DNA of 64,000 nt from Typhlomys cinereus (taxonomy: Eukaryota; Chordata; Mammalia; Rodentia; Platacanthomyidae), in contig JALPQD010000935.1 in the NCBI GenBank assembly GCA_023101885.1, positions 210,001-274,000 of the forward strand, given 5' to 3'. The position numbers and the translations under genes were made by a program. The notes beneath the pieces are model-generated. The model had not been told where the DNA came from. It did not search any database and was given only the letters and a program-made list of their open reading frames with translations. Below, piece after piece: positions 43,755 through 54,835 of this stretch (within the stretch, counting starts at the first letter, position 1; each line of letters opens with the position of its first letter).

Positions 43755-43910
43755 GAACACCACTCTTATATCATAACACCCCACTGGGTCGGTGTAGGAT
43801 TGGAGGTCTGCATCCATCAAAGTTCAACTTCTGAACACCACTCTTATATCATAACACCCCACTGGGTTGGTGTAGGATTGGAGGTCTGCATCCATCAAAG
43901 TTCAACTTCT
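43755..43910 (+). repeat. 78-bp perfect-like tandem duplication
   Basis: The unit starting GAACACCACTCTTATATCAT occurs at 43,755-43,832 and 43,833-43,910 with one difference (C at 43,790, T at 43,868). Both junctions are clean, so it is a very recent local duplication, or an assembly artefact. Confidence 0.97.
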
Positions 43911-44589
43911 GCCCCTGTTCCATCTATGTTCTTACCAAAGAGTGATTCTAAATACTCATCTAGTGCCTGAAACTCACAGTGCTCTGAGAAATGCCTCAAG
44001 GCTCCAACAGAGACGCCTGTCCAGCGACCTGATGGGCACGTCCTTGGATAAATGGTGACGCCCATAATTAAGCTGCAGGTTTTATATAGTGACTTGTTTT
44101 AAAAGATGTTCTTCCTCTATTGTTTTCTAAGCACATTCTCAGAGGAAAAATAGATGCCACACCCCCTGGAGCACTAGGGCTCTGGCTGGACAGATGACGT
44201 CAATTCCCAGTCTGGCTTGTTCAGTGGAACCAGCTGGGCATCCACTTGGCTCATATTTAAACAGCCACACTCAAGGGCTGGAGAAGTCAAACTAAGAAAG
44301 GAGTGAAGACCGGCAACCCCAGAGGTAGGGCATCCACAGGAACTTCCCAGGTTCTGCATGTCACGTGAGCTACAGAGGCAGGGCCCTAGGTACATACAAG
44401 AACCTGAGCCAGTAAGTTTAGGGTGCTATGCTGTTGCCAAAGCACAGTGGGCAGAGAAACAAGAAAGCAGAAGGCAGCGGCAGCAAGGAAGGTGTGGCCC
44501 CCAACGCCAACGACCTGCAGAGACTCGGTAGATACACAAGCTCCGTGGGTTCCTGGAGGTGAGGCCGTCACGAGGAGTGCACATGTTGT
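43911..44589. other. Unique sequence
   Basis: No recognised repeat; AT-rich at 44,055-44,150. Confidence 0.4.
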
Positions 44590-44945
44590 GCAGGTGAGTG
44601 TGCATGTGTGTGTGCAGGTGCCTGTGCGTGTGTGTCCAGGTGAGTGTGAGTCTCGTACATGTGAGTGTGTGTGCAGGTGAGTGTGAGTGTCAAGCATGTG
44701 AGTGTGTGTGCAGGTGCCTGTGCATGTGTGCCAATGAGTGTGTACCTGTGTGCAGGTACCTACCTATACGTGTGTGCAGGTGAGTGTGTGTGTGCAGGTG
44801 AGTGTGTATGTTTAAATGCTTGTACACATGTGCAGATGACTGTGTGCATGTGTGCAAGCACCTGTGCAGTGTGTGTGCAAGTGAATGTGTGCATGTACAG
44901 ATGAGTACACACATGTGCGTGCGTGTGTGCACATATGTGAGCATG
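44590..44945 (+). repeat. GTGTGCAGGTGAGTGT minisatellite
   Basis: Irregular tandem of GTGTGTGCAGGTG, GAGTGTGAGTCT and GTGCCTGTGCATG words over about 350 bp. The many GGTGAGTG words look like splice donors but arise from the repeat. Confidence 0.85.
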
Positions 44946-44984
44946 TATTTAGAGGACAGAAGCAGTCTTAGGTGTTACTTGTTG

Positions 44985-45190
44985 GAAGCTATCCATCTCG
45001 TTTTTCGAACAAAGGAATGCCAGGCCAGTGAGTCCCAGGGACCCACCACCTGCTTCTCTCTCCCCAGTGCTGGGTGGCAAGGCCCAGCCACCATGCCTGG
45101 CTTCCTTTGTGTGCGTTCTAGAGACTGAAATCAGGTCCTCATGCTTGCACGGCCAGCACTTTACCAACTGGGCCGTGTCCCCAGGCCAAT
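44985..45190 (-). mobile_element. RSINE/B4-like SINE
   Basis: Reverse landmarks: 'gccaggccagtgagtcccag', 'ctccccagtgctgggtggca', 'gccaccatgcctggcttcct', 'gaaatcaggtcctcatgctt', 'cactttaccaactgggccg'. Confidence 0.7.
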
Positions 45191-45383
45191 AGCTCCAGTT
45201 TCCAAAGAAACTCCACAGCCCCTGCCGTTGCCTTTTCATTGTTCCAATCATTGCTGCTTAGAGGAGAAGATTCCAGAAGAAGGTAGAACCCCCAAACCAC
45301 ATCTCCTTGTGCTGTCTAATATGCAGATGCAGCTTCGAGTTACTTTTTTGAATTTAGACACTAATGATAAAGATGGTGGTAGT

Positions 45384-45384
<1 letters not shown>

Positions 45385-45427
<43 letters not shown>

Positions 45428-45634
45428 CATGTGTGCATATACATGCATATATTGTGTGTTTGTGAATGTGCATATGTGTCTCTGTGTGTGATATGTGTGC
45501 ATAGATGTGTGCTTATGCATATGTGTGTGTATTTGTGTGTGCATGCACATGTATGTGTATCTGTGTATAAGGTTGTGTGTATGAGTGTGTTTATGTATAT
45601 GTATGTCTCCACGTGCATGTGAATGTATCTGTAT
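45385..45634. repeat. (TG)n plus imperfect TG-rich tract
   Basis: Perfect TG to 45,421, a GCGCGCA patch, then TGTGCATATG and TGTATGTG words. It continues at 46,103 beyond the L1 insertion, so the insertion entered one original TG tract. Confidence 0.92.
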
Positions 45635-46102
45635 AAGAATGTGTGTGTGATCTGTTGACCTCACAAAGTCTAGCACCTGCTAAAGGCACCAAGATCCTTG
45701 GAGGCAAAGAATTGGCAGCCACAGCAGTGTTCCTATACCTAAGGGGAACACGGGAAAGGGTTCGGCAAAGGCCACTGGGTCCTTGTACGTCATCAGAGAG
45801 GAGGGCCCAGAGGAAAATCAGTCATGCACAAGAAAGGACTCTCTGGGAATTGGGGTGGGAGGCACTGGGGGATGGGGAGGGAGAGGGGTGGGGAGGGGGA
45901 GCAGGGGGTACGGGGGGAGGAGGAGGGAGGGAGGGAACTGGTGTACCTAATAAGTTTGTATGAGCTGAAATAAAAAAAAAAAAAAAAAAAAAGAATGAAG
46001 CAGCTACGGTGGCTACTTTGAAGGAGACTATTTTTTTATTGTAAGTTAATTTAATAAACTTATTTTTATAGATTGCAAAAAAAAAAAGAATGTGTGTGTG
46101 AT
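45635..46102 (+). mobile_element. LINE-1 3' end with 3' transduction, 17-bp TSD
   Basis: Perfect 17-bp duplication AAGAATGTGTGTGTGAT at 45,635-45,651 and 46,086-46,102. Inside: a 5'-truncated L1 3' UTR (45,652 on) with the G-rich tract, L1 poly(A) signal AATAAA (45,969-45,974) and 21 A (45,972-45,992); then an 84-bp non-L1 segment (45,993-46,076); then a second AATAAA (46,053-46,058) 18 nt before a second A11 tail. One target duplication around two tails fits read-through of the L1 signal and co-mobilisation of downstream DNA. Confidence 0.9.
45993..46076 (+). other. Transduced non-L1 segment
   Basis: The 84 bases between the two A tails start GAATGAAGCAGCTACGGTGG and end in GATTGC. They contain their own AATAAA and a T-rich stretch and match none of the other L1 3' ends in the window. 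By mechanism they should be a copy of the DNA just downstream of the parental L1. Confidence 0.75.
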
Positions 46103-46465
46103 ATGTGTGTGTGAGAGAGCATGTGTATGTGAATGTGTGTAATCATATTTATGCGTATAATTCTGTGTGCATGTGCATTTGTGCATAAGTGTATGTGTGC
46201 ATTTGTGTGTCCAGGTGTATGTGTATGTATTTACATGTGAGTGTGCATGTCTATGTATATATGTGCATGTATTTGTGTGTGTGAATGTGCATGAGTGTGT
46301 GTTTGTATATGCATGTATTTGTATGTACATGTATTTATTTATATGTATGAGTATATGTTCATGTTTGTGTATGAGTGTGTGTATATGCATGTACGTGAGT
46401 GTGCATGAGTGTATGTTTATGTGTATGCATATATTTGTGTGTGTGAGTGTGCCTGATTGTGTTCT
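46103..46465. repeat. Imperfect TG/TATG-rich tract
   Basis: Continuation of the TG tract interrupted by the L1; words such as GTGTATGTG and GCATGTATTTG. Ile/His/Thr-rich frames are artefacts. Confidence 0.88.
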
Positions 46466-46909
46466 GTTGTATACAGACTTCTTTTCTCTGCACAATCATC
46501 CTCCTGGCCGACTATGACAACATGCTTTGATTCTGCCAGGTTTCTGGGGCTGAGCTCACTCAGCCATTAAAAGGTGGGAAAGTCTCCCGCTGCTGCAGGA
46601 TGAGAGAAGGCCAGTGTTTTGTCATGTGTCTGCGGAGGCAGAGGAAGCCATTGGTCGACACTGGGGTCGGGAAGAAGCCCTCAAAGCCTTAATTATCAGA
46701 GCCCCCCCCCTCATATCACTGGGCTTGCCGTGGGCTCCTGACAAGCTCAGAAGCAGATGAGAAGACAACAGCCCATCACCAACTGGCTCATTAGCAGCCA
46801 GCATGAGACAACGGGATTATGAGCCCAAGGAAATGTGACACAGAGGTGGCACATGAGGGGTCTAGGCAGCGCATGCACACTGGCTTTCTTCGGGATCCAA
46901 AAAGTATCT
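46466..46909. other. Unique sequence
   Basis: No recognised repeat or gene. Confidence 0.4.
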
Positions 46910-47264
46910 TGTTACAGTCACCCTGAGGTGTTGTGAGACAACACTCATACACTAGAGAGAAAGGGAGGTTTATTTGGCTTCTGGTTCCAGAGGGGAGACA
47001 GTCTATTATGGAGGGGCTCCCATAGGCAGGAGATACGGCTGGAAGCAGAAGCAGGAGGCTGGCTCAGGTCACTGCGGCCATCGGGAGGCAGAGAGAGCAA
47101 GAGCAAACTGGGAGGAAGCAGGGTTGGGCCACCAAACCTCGAAGCCCATCCCCTGCGATGTGCCTTCCTCCAGCAAGGCTCCACCTCTTAAAGGTGCCAC
47201 AGCCTTCCTACTATTACCACCAGCACAGGCCTGTGGGAGGACAAGTCACACTCAGACCGTGACA
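46910..47264 (-). mobile_element. LTR-C solo LTR
   Basis: TGTTACAGTCACCCTGAGG to ...CCGTGACA, flanked by TATCT (46,905-46,909) and CATCT (47,265-47,269), a 4-of-5 match. It contains 'tggttccagaggggagaca' and 'ccagcaaggctccacctct'. Confidence 0.72.
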
Positions 47265-47402
47265 CATCTTGATCACAACCAAAAAGGAACTGTCTCTGAG
47301 AGCCCAGCAGGTGCCCGGCCCCAAGACCGTAGAAACGAACAAAAGGTCCCCGGTGGGTTCCATCTTGCACTCTACGGTCCTGCAACAACTTGCATTGCCT
47401 AA

Positions 47403-47744
47403 ATGGACGTGATCTGTCTCGTTGCTGAGACAAAAACACCTGAGAAATGCAGCTTGGAGGAAGGAAGGTTTGTCTTGGCTTTGGCTCGTCATGGAGGGCA
47501 AAGTACGGTGGCAGGAGACTGCGGCAGCTGGTCACGTGGCATCCACAGTCAAGAAGCAGAGAGATGTAGGCTGGTGCTCAGTTCCCGTGTTCCTTGATCT
47601 CATCCCATGGAATGATGCCCCACCCACATTCCCAACTGGAGGAACCCAACTTAGAAATGCCCTCAGAGGTGTGCCCAGAAACTTGTCTCCTAGGTGACTG
47701 TGCATCTTGTCAAGTTGGTCTTCAAATACAGACACACCCTGACA
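47403..47744 (-). mobile_element. ERVL-type LTR related to LTR-C, different subfamily
   Basis: 'ctgagacaaaaacacctgag', 'agctggtcacgtggcatcc', 'cccatggaatgatgccccac', 'gtctcctaggtgactgtgc', and the palindrome region 'ttgtcaagttggtcttc' near the right end. This order matches a common rodent ERVL-type LTR in reverse orientation. Confidence 0.65.
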
Positions 47745-47910
47745 CAGGTCATATGTACTTCCTTTGAGACCTTGGGATACACAAAATAAGCCAGTTACAG
47801 AGAGACAAATATGAGGAACTTAGACTTGCCGAATGCCATAGATGAGAGACTAGATGGTGGCTGGTAGGGGCTGAATGGAAAGGAAATAGGGAACTAGTGT
47901 TGAATGGTTA

Positions 47911-48345
47911 TGCACTGTTGCAGTTCACCTGCATGGTTGCTGATAAACCACTATCAAATGGCTTAAGAGAACAAGGGGTTTATTTTCTCTTATGACTACT
48001 GGTTACAGTTCTGTAATCCACTTGATGGGAGAGCACACACTAACTACCAGGCCAAGGGAACTGGCCACACCATCTCTACATAAGACTAGGAGAGGGATGA
48101 TCCTTATTTGCCAGACCAGCATGTCTGGCCAAGTGTACACAAGGATGCCCACTCTCTCAACCAGCTCTCTGGATTTTATTCCAGGGCCTAATCCCACCCA
48201 CCATGGGCTGGGTCTTCCCCATCAACTAGACAATCTCCTGCAGGTTTGCTCTGAGCCTAACTCAACCACTAATTCTCTACAAATGTGCCCAGAGCTCAAA
48301 CCCTCAACCATCAAGTTGCCACTTGTGCCTAACTGTGACATGCAC
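47911..48345 (-). mobile_element. LTR-A solo LTR with 5-bp TSD, full length
   Basis: TGTTGCAG (47,916) to GTGACA (48,340), flanked by TGCAC at 47,911-47,915 and 48,341-48,345. Length 425 bp. Together with the plus-oriented copy at 16,920 it fixes both family ends and the 5-bp duplication. Confidence 0.88.
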
Positions 48346-49050
48346 CCATTTGTTTGGGAGGTCGAGAAGGTTCTACGGTGATACCCAAGCTGTCCAAATG
48401 GCTGCACTGAAGCATGACTCAAATAGTGTAGGGTGTGTTTTGCATATTGTCTCATTCTCAAAATTCTTTAAAGAGAGAGGGATGAAGAAGCAGAAGGCAT
48501 GAGTCCCGTCCTCGCAGCAATTACAATCTAGGAGAAAGACAGAAGTGGAGTATTCTGAGAAAATAACCTAGAACTCAGCATCACGCAGTTACTTCAAAGA
48601 AAACGAGAACCCCTCTTGATACATCATTTACCCAAATGCGAAAATTGCCACCATGTTATCTGCATTCTAGAAGCATCCTTCACAGTACAAAGAGATCCCC
48701 TTAGAGATTAAACTCTGGACTATGTCAAAGGTTTATGGATAAATCATTTGCTACATATCTAAGAACCTCACGGGCAGAGACTCCTCAAGATGGAGTGTTG
48801 AGAGGCAAGGCCAACTGAAGATCAATTGGAAATTACAAGAAGCATCACGGTAATTACAAAAAAAAACTAATGGGAAAAAATGATGGAAGTCATCAAAGTT
48901 TGCTAGGTATCAGTCCCACACATGCACGCCCGTAAAGTTACAGGATGGAAAAAAATCCATACATGACCCACAGCTTGGGTCAAATATCACAGGCATGCAA
49001 TATTCAATATTTCCTTGTCCGATACTGCTCCTCCACACACACACTGATTA
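48346..49050. other. Unique sequence
   Basis: No recognised repeat; AT-rich in the second half. Confidence 0.4.
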
Positions 49051-49500
49051 TTTGATGAATGGTACTTTTCAGAAAAGAGCCAACAGTATGTCACTTCCAC
49101 CAGCGGTGTTACTATACAAAGAGTTTCAACTTTTGTGCCTTTGTTTAAGGGGGGAAAAAAAGCCTTTTAGAAAAAGTTTCTCATTAAAATGTAGGAAGAT
49201 AAGCGTCTAAAAACTTAACTTGGAGCTCGCGTTCAAAAAGGGGGGAAAATCGCACAAAGCTTTTGGATTGAACACTGTACTTTTGTCCTATGACGGTGTG
49301 GCAAACTTTGAGAATTTTCTTGAAACACCTGAAGCGTTCTTTGCTTGCTGGATGGGTGGGCAAGGAAAGGAAAATAACAGAAAGAAGAAAGGATTTTCCA
49401 TGTGCTTTGCTGCGGTTTGGTCGGGTCCCAGGCAGAGGCAGTTCTGCCAAGGTAATTAACAATTCTGGCTTTAAAAAAAGTGGAAGTGGATTATCTAAAG
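49051..49500. other. Repeat-free block, possible conserved non-coding DNA
   Basis: No repeat recognised. Both strands are open for 79-92 codons across 49,184-49,462, but neither frame has a recognisable motif, and two-strand openness argues against coding. Confidence 0.3.
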
Positions 49501-49832
49501 GGCAGGCTGCTCTTTAGAGGGAAGGTGGTATCTAAGGTGTGGCAGCAGCATGGTGGCCACAGATGTTACACAGAAATGCGTGGGTCAGGAATCCACTCCC
49601 GATTGTCTGAAGAGGGTCAGATGGAAATGCTAGTGGCCTGCACTTCCAGCCCTGGGAAAAGAAGTGAGCGGGACGGACGCACCAGAGCTAGAGAGCATGT
49701 CCTAAAGTAACACGACTGGATTTTCCACCATAGTCCCCTAACATGGTCCCCTAACAACCACTTCCAAATTCTAGTAAAAGCCAGAAGTTCTAGTCTTCAT
49801 GCAAATTTTCTTGTTTTTTTGGGGGGGTGGGG
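49501..49832. other. Unique sequence with possible SINE-D trace
   Basis: 49,610-49,690 contains 'gatggaaatgctagtggcct' and 'acttccagccctggg', similar to the middle of SINE-D but without head or tail. Confidence 0.35.
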
Positions 49833-50020
49833 GGATATATGTGTATGTGTACAGGTATATGTACAAGAGGGCGTGTCCCTGTGGATGCTCAAGGGTGACA
49901 TCTGCGATCGTCCTGGTTTGCTCTACCTCCTTATCGCTTTGTTCTGGGGTTTCCCAGGTTCTGCCTTCCAGGACCCTGAGCATTTTTGGGTGGGATCTGG
50001 GATCCAAACTCATTAGGCCA
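49833..50020 (-). mobile_element. SINE-D copy, reverse
   Basis: 'ctcaagggtgacatctgcg', 'ctacctccttatcgctttgt', 'tttcccaggttctgccttc', 'gggatctgggatccaaactc'; it lacks the tRNA-like head, being cut before box A. Confidence 0.75.
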
Positions 50021-50046
50021 ATTTTTTTGGAGGGGAGAGGTTAATA

Positions 50047-50297
50047 ATGTGTGTGTATGTTTGTGTGTGTGTTAGAGGGTACTGTGTATTCCTGTGGAGG
50101 ACCAAGGGTGACTTCGGGAATCATCCTGGATTGTTTCTACCTCCTCTTGGCTTCTCTCTGGGATTTCCAAGGCTCCATCCACCAGGGTCAAAAGCTGTTT
50201 CTGCCTGGCATTTTTATGTGAGATCTGAGATCCAAACTCAGGACCTTCTGCTTGTAAGACAGATTCTTAATCCCTGGGCCATCTCTCCAGCCCAATT
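50047..50297 (-). mobile_element. SINE-D copy, reverse, complete head
   Basis: 'gaccaagggtgacttcggg', 'gatccaaactcaggaccttc', ending 'gggccatctctccagccc' (50,295). It lies head-to-tail with the previous copy, 27 bp apart. Confidence 0.8.
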
Positions 50298-50343
50298 TCT
50301 TGGTTTTTAAATACTGGTATTTAAAACTGTGGAGTGAGTTTAT

Positions 50344-50344
<1 letters not shown>

Positions 50345-50381
<37 letters not shown>

Positions 50382-50700
50382 CCATGCACGTCCAGGTGCA
50401 TGTACAGCATTGCATGTATGTGCACATGCCTGAGCAAGCCAAAGGACCACCGCAGGCACCCTTCTCAAAAGCAGACCCCCTTGTTTTTCTGAGGCAAGCT
50501 CTCTCACCCACCTGAAACTCCCCAAGGCAGACAGACTGGCCGGCCCACAATCCTTCTTACCTGCACCTCCCCAGCGCTGGGATTCCAAGCCTGAACCACC
50601 GTCAGCGTTGTGACTTGAGTTCTGGGGACGGAACGCTGGCCTCGTGCGTGCAAGGCCAGCGCTTCCCTGGGTTTTCTTCCCGGTCTTAGAATTCACCTTG
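50345..50700 (-). mobile_element. RSINE/B4-like SINE with (TG)n tail
   Basis: Perfect TG at 50,345-50,380, then reversed body 'ctcccaaggcagacagactgg'-type words, 'cctccccagcgctgggattc', 'acggaacgctggcctcgtgc', 'aaggccagcgcttccctggg'. Confidence 0.7.
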
Positions 50701-51741
50701 AAGCGATCTAATCTCATTACTGACGCTTGGCCATCGTCATCTACATCCTGGACTCTAGCTCCCAAACATCGTGGGGGAGAGGACATAGAAGGATTCTTCC
50801 ATGCATGCAGGACTCCATAATCCTGGCCTCAGATTCCCTCATGAAGGTAGAAATAATCCCCAGCCAGGAAAGGGGAGGGACATCACAACCCACCCTGCCT
50901 ATGCCTCTCAGGCCCTGGGAAGCATATACATACAAGATGTTAAAGACTGGGCCCCCATATCTCTTCCTCTTCCATGCTCTCTGCTTCCACCCCACACACA
51001 CCCCCAAACTCAGGAGTCAGCCCTAGGTGCTGGCTTTCTATGCTTTCTGACTTGGGTTCACTGAATTCTTTTTTTCCCCTAATCTCTAGAGTTATCTTTG
51101 GCAAGAGAAATGAAGGTACCCCTCTAGCTAGTTCTTGTCCTAGTTTCAAATAGAGAGGTTCAGGTTTTTTCTCACCAAAGAACAACCTAGCAAAGGAAGG
51201 ACAAGGAAGAGACACTTCCTACACTTCATATATACCCTTCAAATAAAACAGAAATCAAAACGAAAACTTCCCTCTACTGAGACCAAATCATCCAAGTGCC
51301 TCCAACTGGCAGGTGTCAGGAGAGACGTACCCTTCAGACAGTTTTGACAAGCATGAATATTTTGTCTTGTTGTGAAGATATTTTTAATTTGACCCACAGG
51401 GGTTACATGCACCCTTTTGACTCAACACCCTACCACTCCCATTCGTCCAGAACTTAAAGAGGCTCCTTGCTTGTGGCCAGCCTACCTTCAGGAATCATGC
51501 CTCAGAGATGACTCGGTGTGTTCTCGGCTCCTCTGTTTACTTCTTGTAAAAGAAACCAGTCTCCAGATGGACACTCTGCAGTCGCAGAGCATTTGAAGAA
51601 GAAATAGACCTACTATATGTGTGGCTGTACCAGACAGTGAATAAGAACACAGGTGACATCAAAGGCCTTAAGATCACTGTGGAGGACACATGGATAGGTG
51701 ATACATATATAGATACACACATGCATGCATATGTATATACT
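50701..51741. other. Unique sequence
   Basis: About 1 kb without recognised repeats; AT-rich at 51,350-51,400. No coding signal. Confidence 0.4.
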
Positions 51742-52075
51742 GTGCTAGTTAGATAGGTAGATGTCAGCTTGACAATTGAAGGCTTGGCTCTGGGTACATA
51801 TGTGAAGAGTTAGTACTGAGTTTTAAGCCCTGAGCAAGCCTGTGTAAGAATATCTAATTGATGTGGAAAGACTCAGCCTGTGGTAGGTGAGATCAATCCC
51901 TGGGCAGGAGGACAAGATAGAGGGCAAGGGGGCTGGAAATTCGTGCACAGGTAGACTGGCGAGTCTTCCGTCTCTCGGCTCTTCCTGTGGATATGTCACG
52001 GCTCCAGATGTTGGTACAGACTCTCCTGCCATGCTGAAGAAGTACACTAAGAATCTTAAACGCTTCCTTCCATAA
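51742..52075 (+). mobile_element. LTR-A solo LTR, diverged
   Basis: 'tgctagttagataggtagat', palindrome ATGTCAGCTTGACAA (51,763), 'gccctgagcaagcctgtgta', 'atgttggtacagactctcct'; the poly(A) region is degraded. Confidence 0.6.
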
Positions 52076-52169
52076 GCTGCCTCTGTCAGACGTGCTGCAC
52101 ATCAACAAGGAAAGGAGACAAGACGCTGCCCCTTGCTGGCCTGTGACCTGCATGTATCACACTGCGTAG

Positions 52170-52745
52170 CCGTCACTCCTCGGCTACTGTGATAAAACCC
52201 TCTGATTCAACCGGCTTGCAGAAGGCTTGTGGTTCCAAGGGGGACAGATGTCAACTATGCTGGGGACACATGGCCTTGTGGGAGGCTGGCTCATGTCACT
52301 ACAGTCATCAGCAGAAGAGAGGAAGAAAGGGATGGAGGGAGAGCGAGGAGAGGAAGGGAGAAAGGAGAGGGGGAGGGGAGAAGAGTGAGGAAGAGAAAGA
52401 GAGGAAGGATAAAGAGAGAGGGAGAGAGAGGAAGGAAAAGGGAGAGAGGGAAGGAGAGGGGGAGAGAGAGGAAGAGACGGCAGGAGAGAGAGGGGAAAAG
52501 AAGAGGGAAAGATGAAGAGAAGAGAGAGGGGAAGGCACACAGAGCAAACGTGGACGAGAGATGAGGGAGAGAAAAAGAGGAGATATGGAAGCAAGAGGGG
52601 GAGAAAGGGGAACCGAGTTACCAAAACCTCAAGCCCCGCCTCCAGAGGCGCACTTCCTGCAGCGGGGCTCCACCTCCTGAAGGTCCCCTGGCCTTCAGAA
52701 CAGCTACCAGCTGGGGACCAAGTGTCAAAGCACACTATGGGGGAC
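52170..52745 (-). mobile_element. LTR-C solo LTR expanded by a polypurine tract
   Basis: Left part 52,170-52,312 ('ttgtggttccaagggggaca'), right part 52,610-52,745 ('caagccccgcctccagaggc', 'gggctccacctcctgaagg'). Between them the short purine run normal for LTR-C has grown to about 300 bp. Confidence 0.65.
52313..52609. repeat. Polypurine (GAGAGGAAG)n tract
   Basis: Almost pure A/G on the plus strand; frames of 108-196 aa on both strands are artefacts. Confidence 0.93.
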
Positions 52746-52800
52746 GGTTCCCGCGCACACCATGCGGCGCACAATACCTGCTTCTATGGCAGCCAGCACT

Positions 52801-52862
52801 GCCCTGCGTGAATGCTACTCTGCGTGGACGCCACCCTGCGTAGACACCGCTCTGCATGGTGC
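52801..52862 (+). repeat. Short minisatellite, unit about 16 bp
   Basis: Four degenerate units of the type CCTGCGTGGACGCCAC; CpG-rich compared with its surroundings. Confidence 0.7.
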
Positions 52863-53398
52863 TAGCAAGGCTTAGAGGTGGGTCTGTGCCTCCTGGGCTG
52901 GCACCCCGCATGGTAGCTGGAAATCTCCTGGGTACAGCTACTCATGGCCTCTCTGACATCCCATGACACAGGGCCACAGGCCTGACCATAGGAAGCTTCC
53001 CTCATATCTCCCCCTCAGCCTTTGCACCTGCGGTTCCATTTGCATAGACACCCGGCCCCAAGAGCATTTCACATGGCTCTGATTCCTTCTGTGATAGGAT
53101 TTCCTCTCCCACAACGCCCCCAATAGCTCAGACACCCCCTTAGCCACACTGCTCACACCACCAGGTCTCCCCTCTCCAGACCCTCTGCCCATCGCTCAAT
53201 GGTCTGCTCACCCTTTAAATGACACCTTCAAACCCCAAAAGCAGAAAGCTCAGCCTCCAGGGTCCCCTGTGCCTGTCGCAGGGTCCCTTGAGACCATCTC
53301 CTACACGGAGACGTGGACGCTCAGTTGAGGAAATATATCCGGCAAGCGATGGATTTGTTTAAATGAGCATGGGGATTATCCCAGCAGAATGCTGGTTC
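52863..53398. other. Unique sequence
   Basis: C-rich on the plus strand; no repeat or gene recognised. Confidence 0.4.
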
Positions 53399-53399
53399 T

Positions 53400-53662
53400 A
53401 TGGGAGGAGTGAATCACGCATGTGCACGCGCGTGCAGGAGCATGTGCACAGGAGCACGTGCATGTGGAGGTTGGAGGATCTCCTGGCATCTTGCTTCTCT
53501 GACTGACTTGCTCACTTCACTTGGTCCTCCAGCTCCCATCTCACCTCAGGAGCACTGGGATTACAGATGTCTACAGCGTCAACTTTTTATGGGCATCAAA
53601 CTCAGATCCTAGGACATGTGCACGGCGCTGGAGTCATCTGACTGCCCCCCACCCACCCACCA
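53400..53662 (-). mobile_element. RSINE/B3-like SINE
   Basis: GCACGTGCATGTGGAGG tail, 'ctcaggagcactgggattac', 'gggcatcaaactcagatcc', 'ggagtcatctgactgcccc', all in reverse orientation. Confidence 0.65.
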
Positions 53663-54279
53663 TCACCTTTAACCGTTCCCTATGTCCAAGTGATCTGGAA
53701 AATTTTTATTCTGAAAAAGAGTAATATGAGAGTGCAGTTTCAAATAGATAGTAAAACAGGAAATCGTAGGTCAGAAAAAAAAAATCCGAGGGGGGGTGAA
53801 CAGGGCAGGTAGTTTTACCCAAAGGATATCAAGATCTAAGAAAGAAAAGACTGTCTGATCAGAATCACGTATCTAGTAGATAAAAATACACAGCCTGGTA
53901 TCCCGTTGGGAAGCACAGACATCCTCTGGTCTCAGGCTCCTTAAAACGGAATGTTAGGAAGTAATTAAGCTGGTCATCCACGGCAGCCTCCTCTGTCTTT
54001 TCCTCTGGACGGGAGACAGTCCTACCCTCTAGGCAGAGACAAATCCTCTTTGAGAGATTCAACAAAAATGCAAAACAGCTCTCCCAAAAAAAGGATCAAG
54101 ATTCAGGTGTGGGAAGTTTTCCAGTACAAGCAGTGAGAAACGGACATCGAAAACTAGAAACACAGCGCTGGTTTCTGGAATGACCCGACACATGTCTCTT
54201 AGAGAGTCCAAGGCTTGGACTCAGCCTGGGAGGGGTTCATAGAGGTTTGAGAGGTGGACGCCCATGATCTGCGCCTCCG
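53663..54279. other. Unique sequence
   Basis: No recognised repeat; poly(A) and G-run short tracts near 53,778 and 53,792. Confidence 0.4.
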
Positions 54280-54835
54280 TGGATTCACAGATTTCTTCAG
54301 TAATTTCAAAGACGGCGTTTATCATCATGGAGGTGGGAGGGGGTGAAGTTTCTTTCCAACTTTCGCTCCTCTGCATGGAGCATGCTCACCAAGCCGGCAA
54401 GGGCTTTGTCTTTAATACTTGTTCAAATGAAGACAGATACTGAGGTGAATTTCCCGTCCGGAACAATCAGGGAAAATTCATTTCTTTCCATTCCTTTAGT
54501 ATTTCCCATAATTCACTCTGATTGCTGTGTCTAGGCAGCAGAGGATAAAAACGCCTGTAAAAGGGGCTTTTAAACTCTTAGTTGTTTGCAGAATATTAGT
54601 AACACTATAAAAAGTTTATGTTAATTAATGCTGCGTTTTAATAGATTTCCTGGAAGTTTGTAACTGTGTACTATAAAGGCTTTCAAGAAAATGTATTATA
54701 TAGTGGTTATCATAAACTCCAAAGCAGTTCGAATATTCCTTTTATGTCTCAATAACTTCTCCCCCAAAGTTACAGTATTTAAAAGATTCAAATGCAGAAA
54801 TAAAAAAGGGGAAAAAATTCTTTCCCTCCCAGGGA
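54280..54835. promoter_or_regulatory. Repeat-free AT-rich block, candidate conserved enhancer
   Basis: Dense in A/T-core motifs: GTTAATTAATGC (54,619-54,630, an HNF1/LIM-type site), 'ggataaaaacgcctgtaaaa', 'gttatcataaactcc', 'cccataattcactctg'. No repeat or frame. Function inferred from composition only. Confidence 0.3.

Noticed and set aside
44590..44945. Series of splice donors (GGTGAGTG)
   Set aside because: The words arise from the tandem repeat unit and no exon-like frame accompanies them.
49184..49462. Coding exon suggested by open frames
   Set aside because: Both strands are open over the same interval and neither translation shows a motif; more consistent with non-coding sequence.
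52184..52774. 196-aa Ser/Pro/Leu minus-strand frame
   Set aside because: It is the complement of a polypurine tract inside LTR-C.
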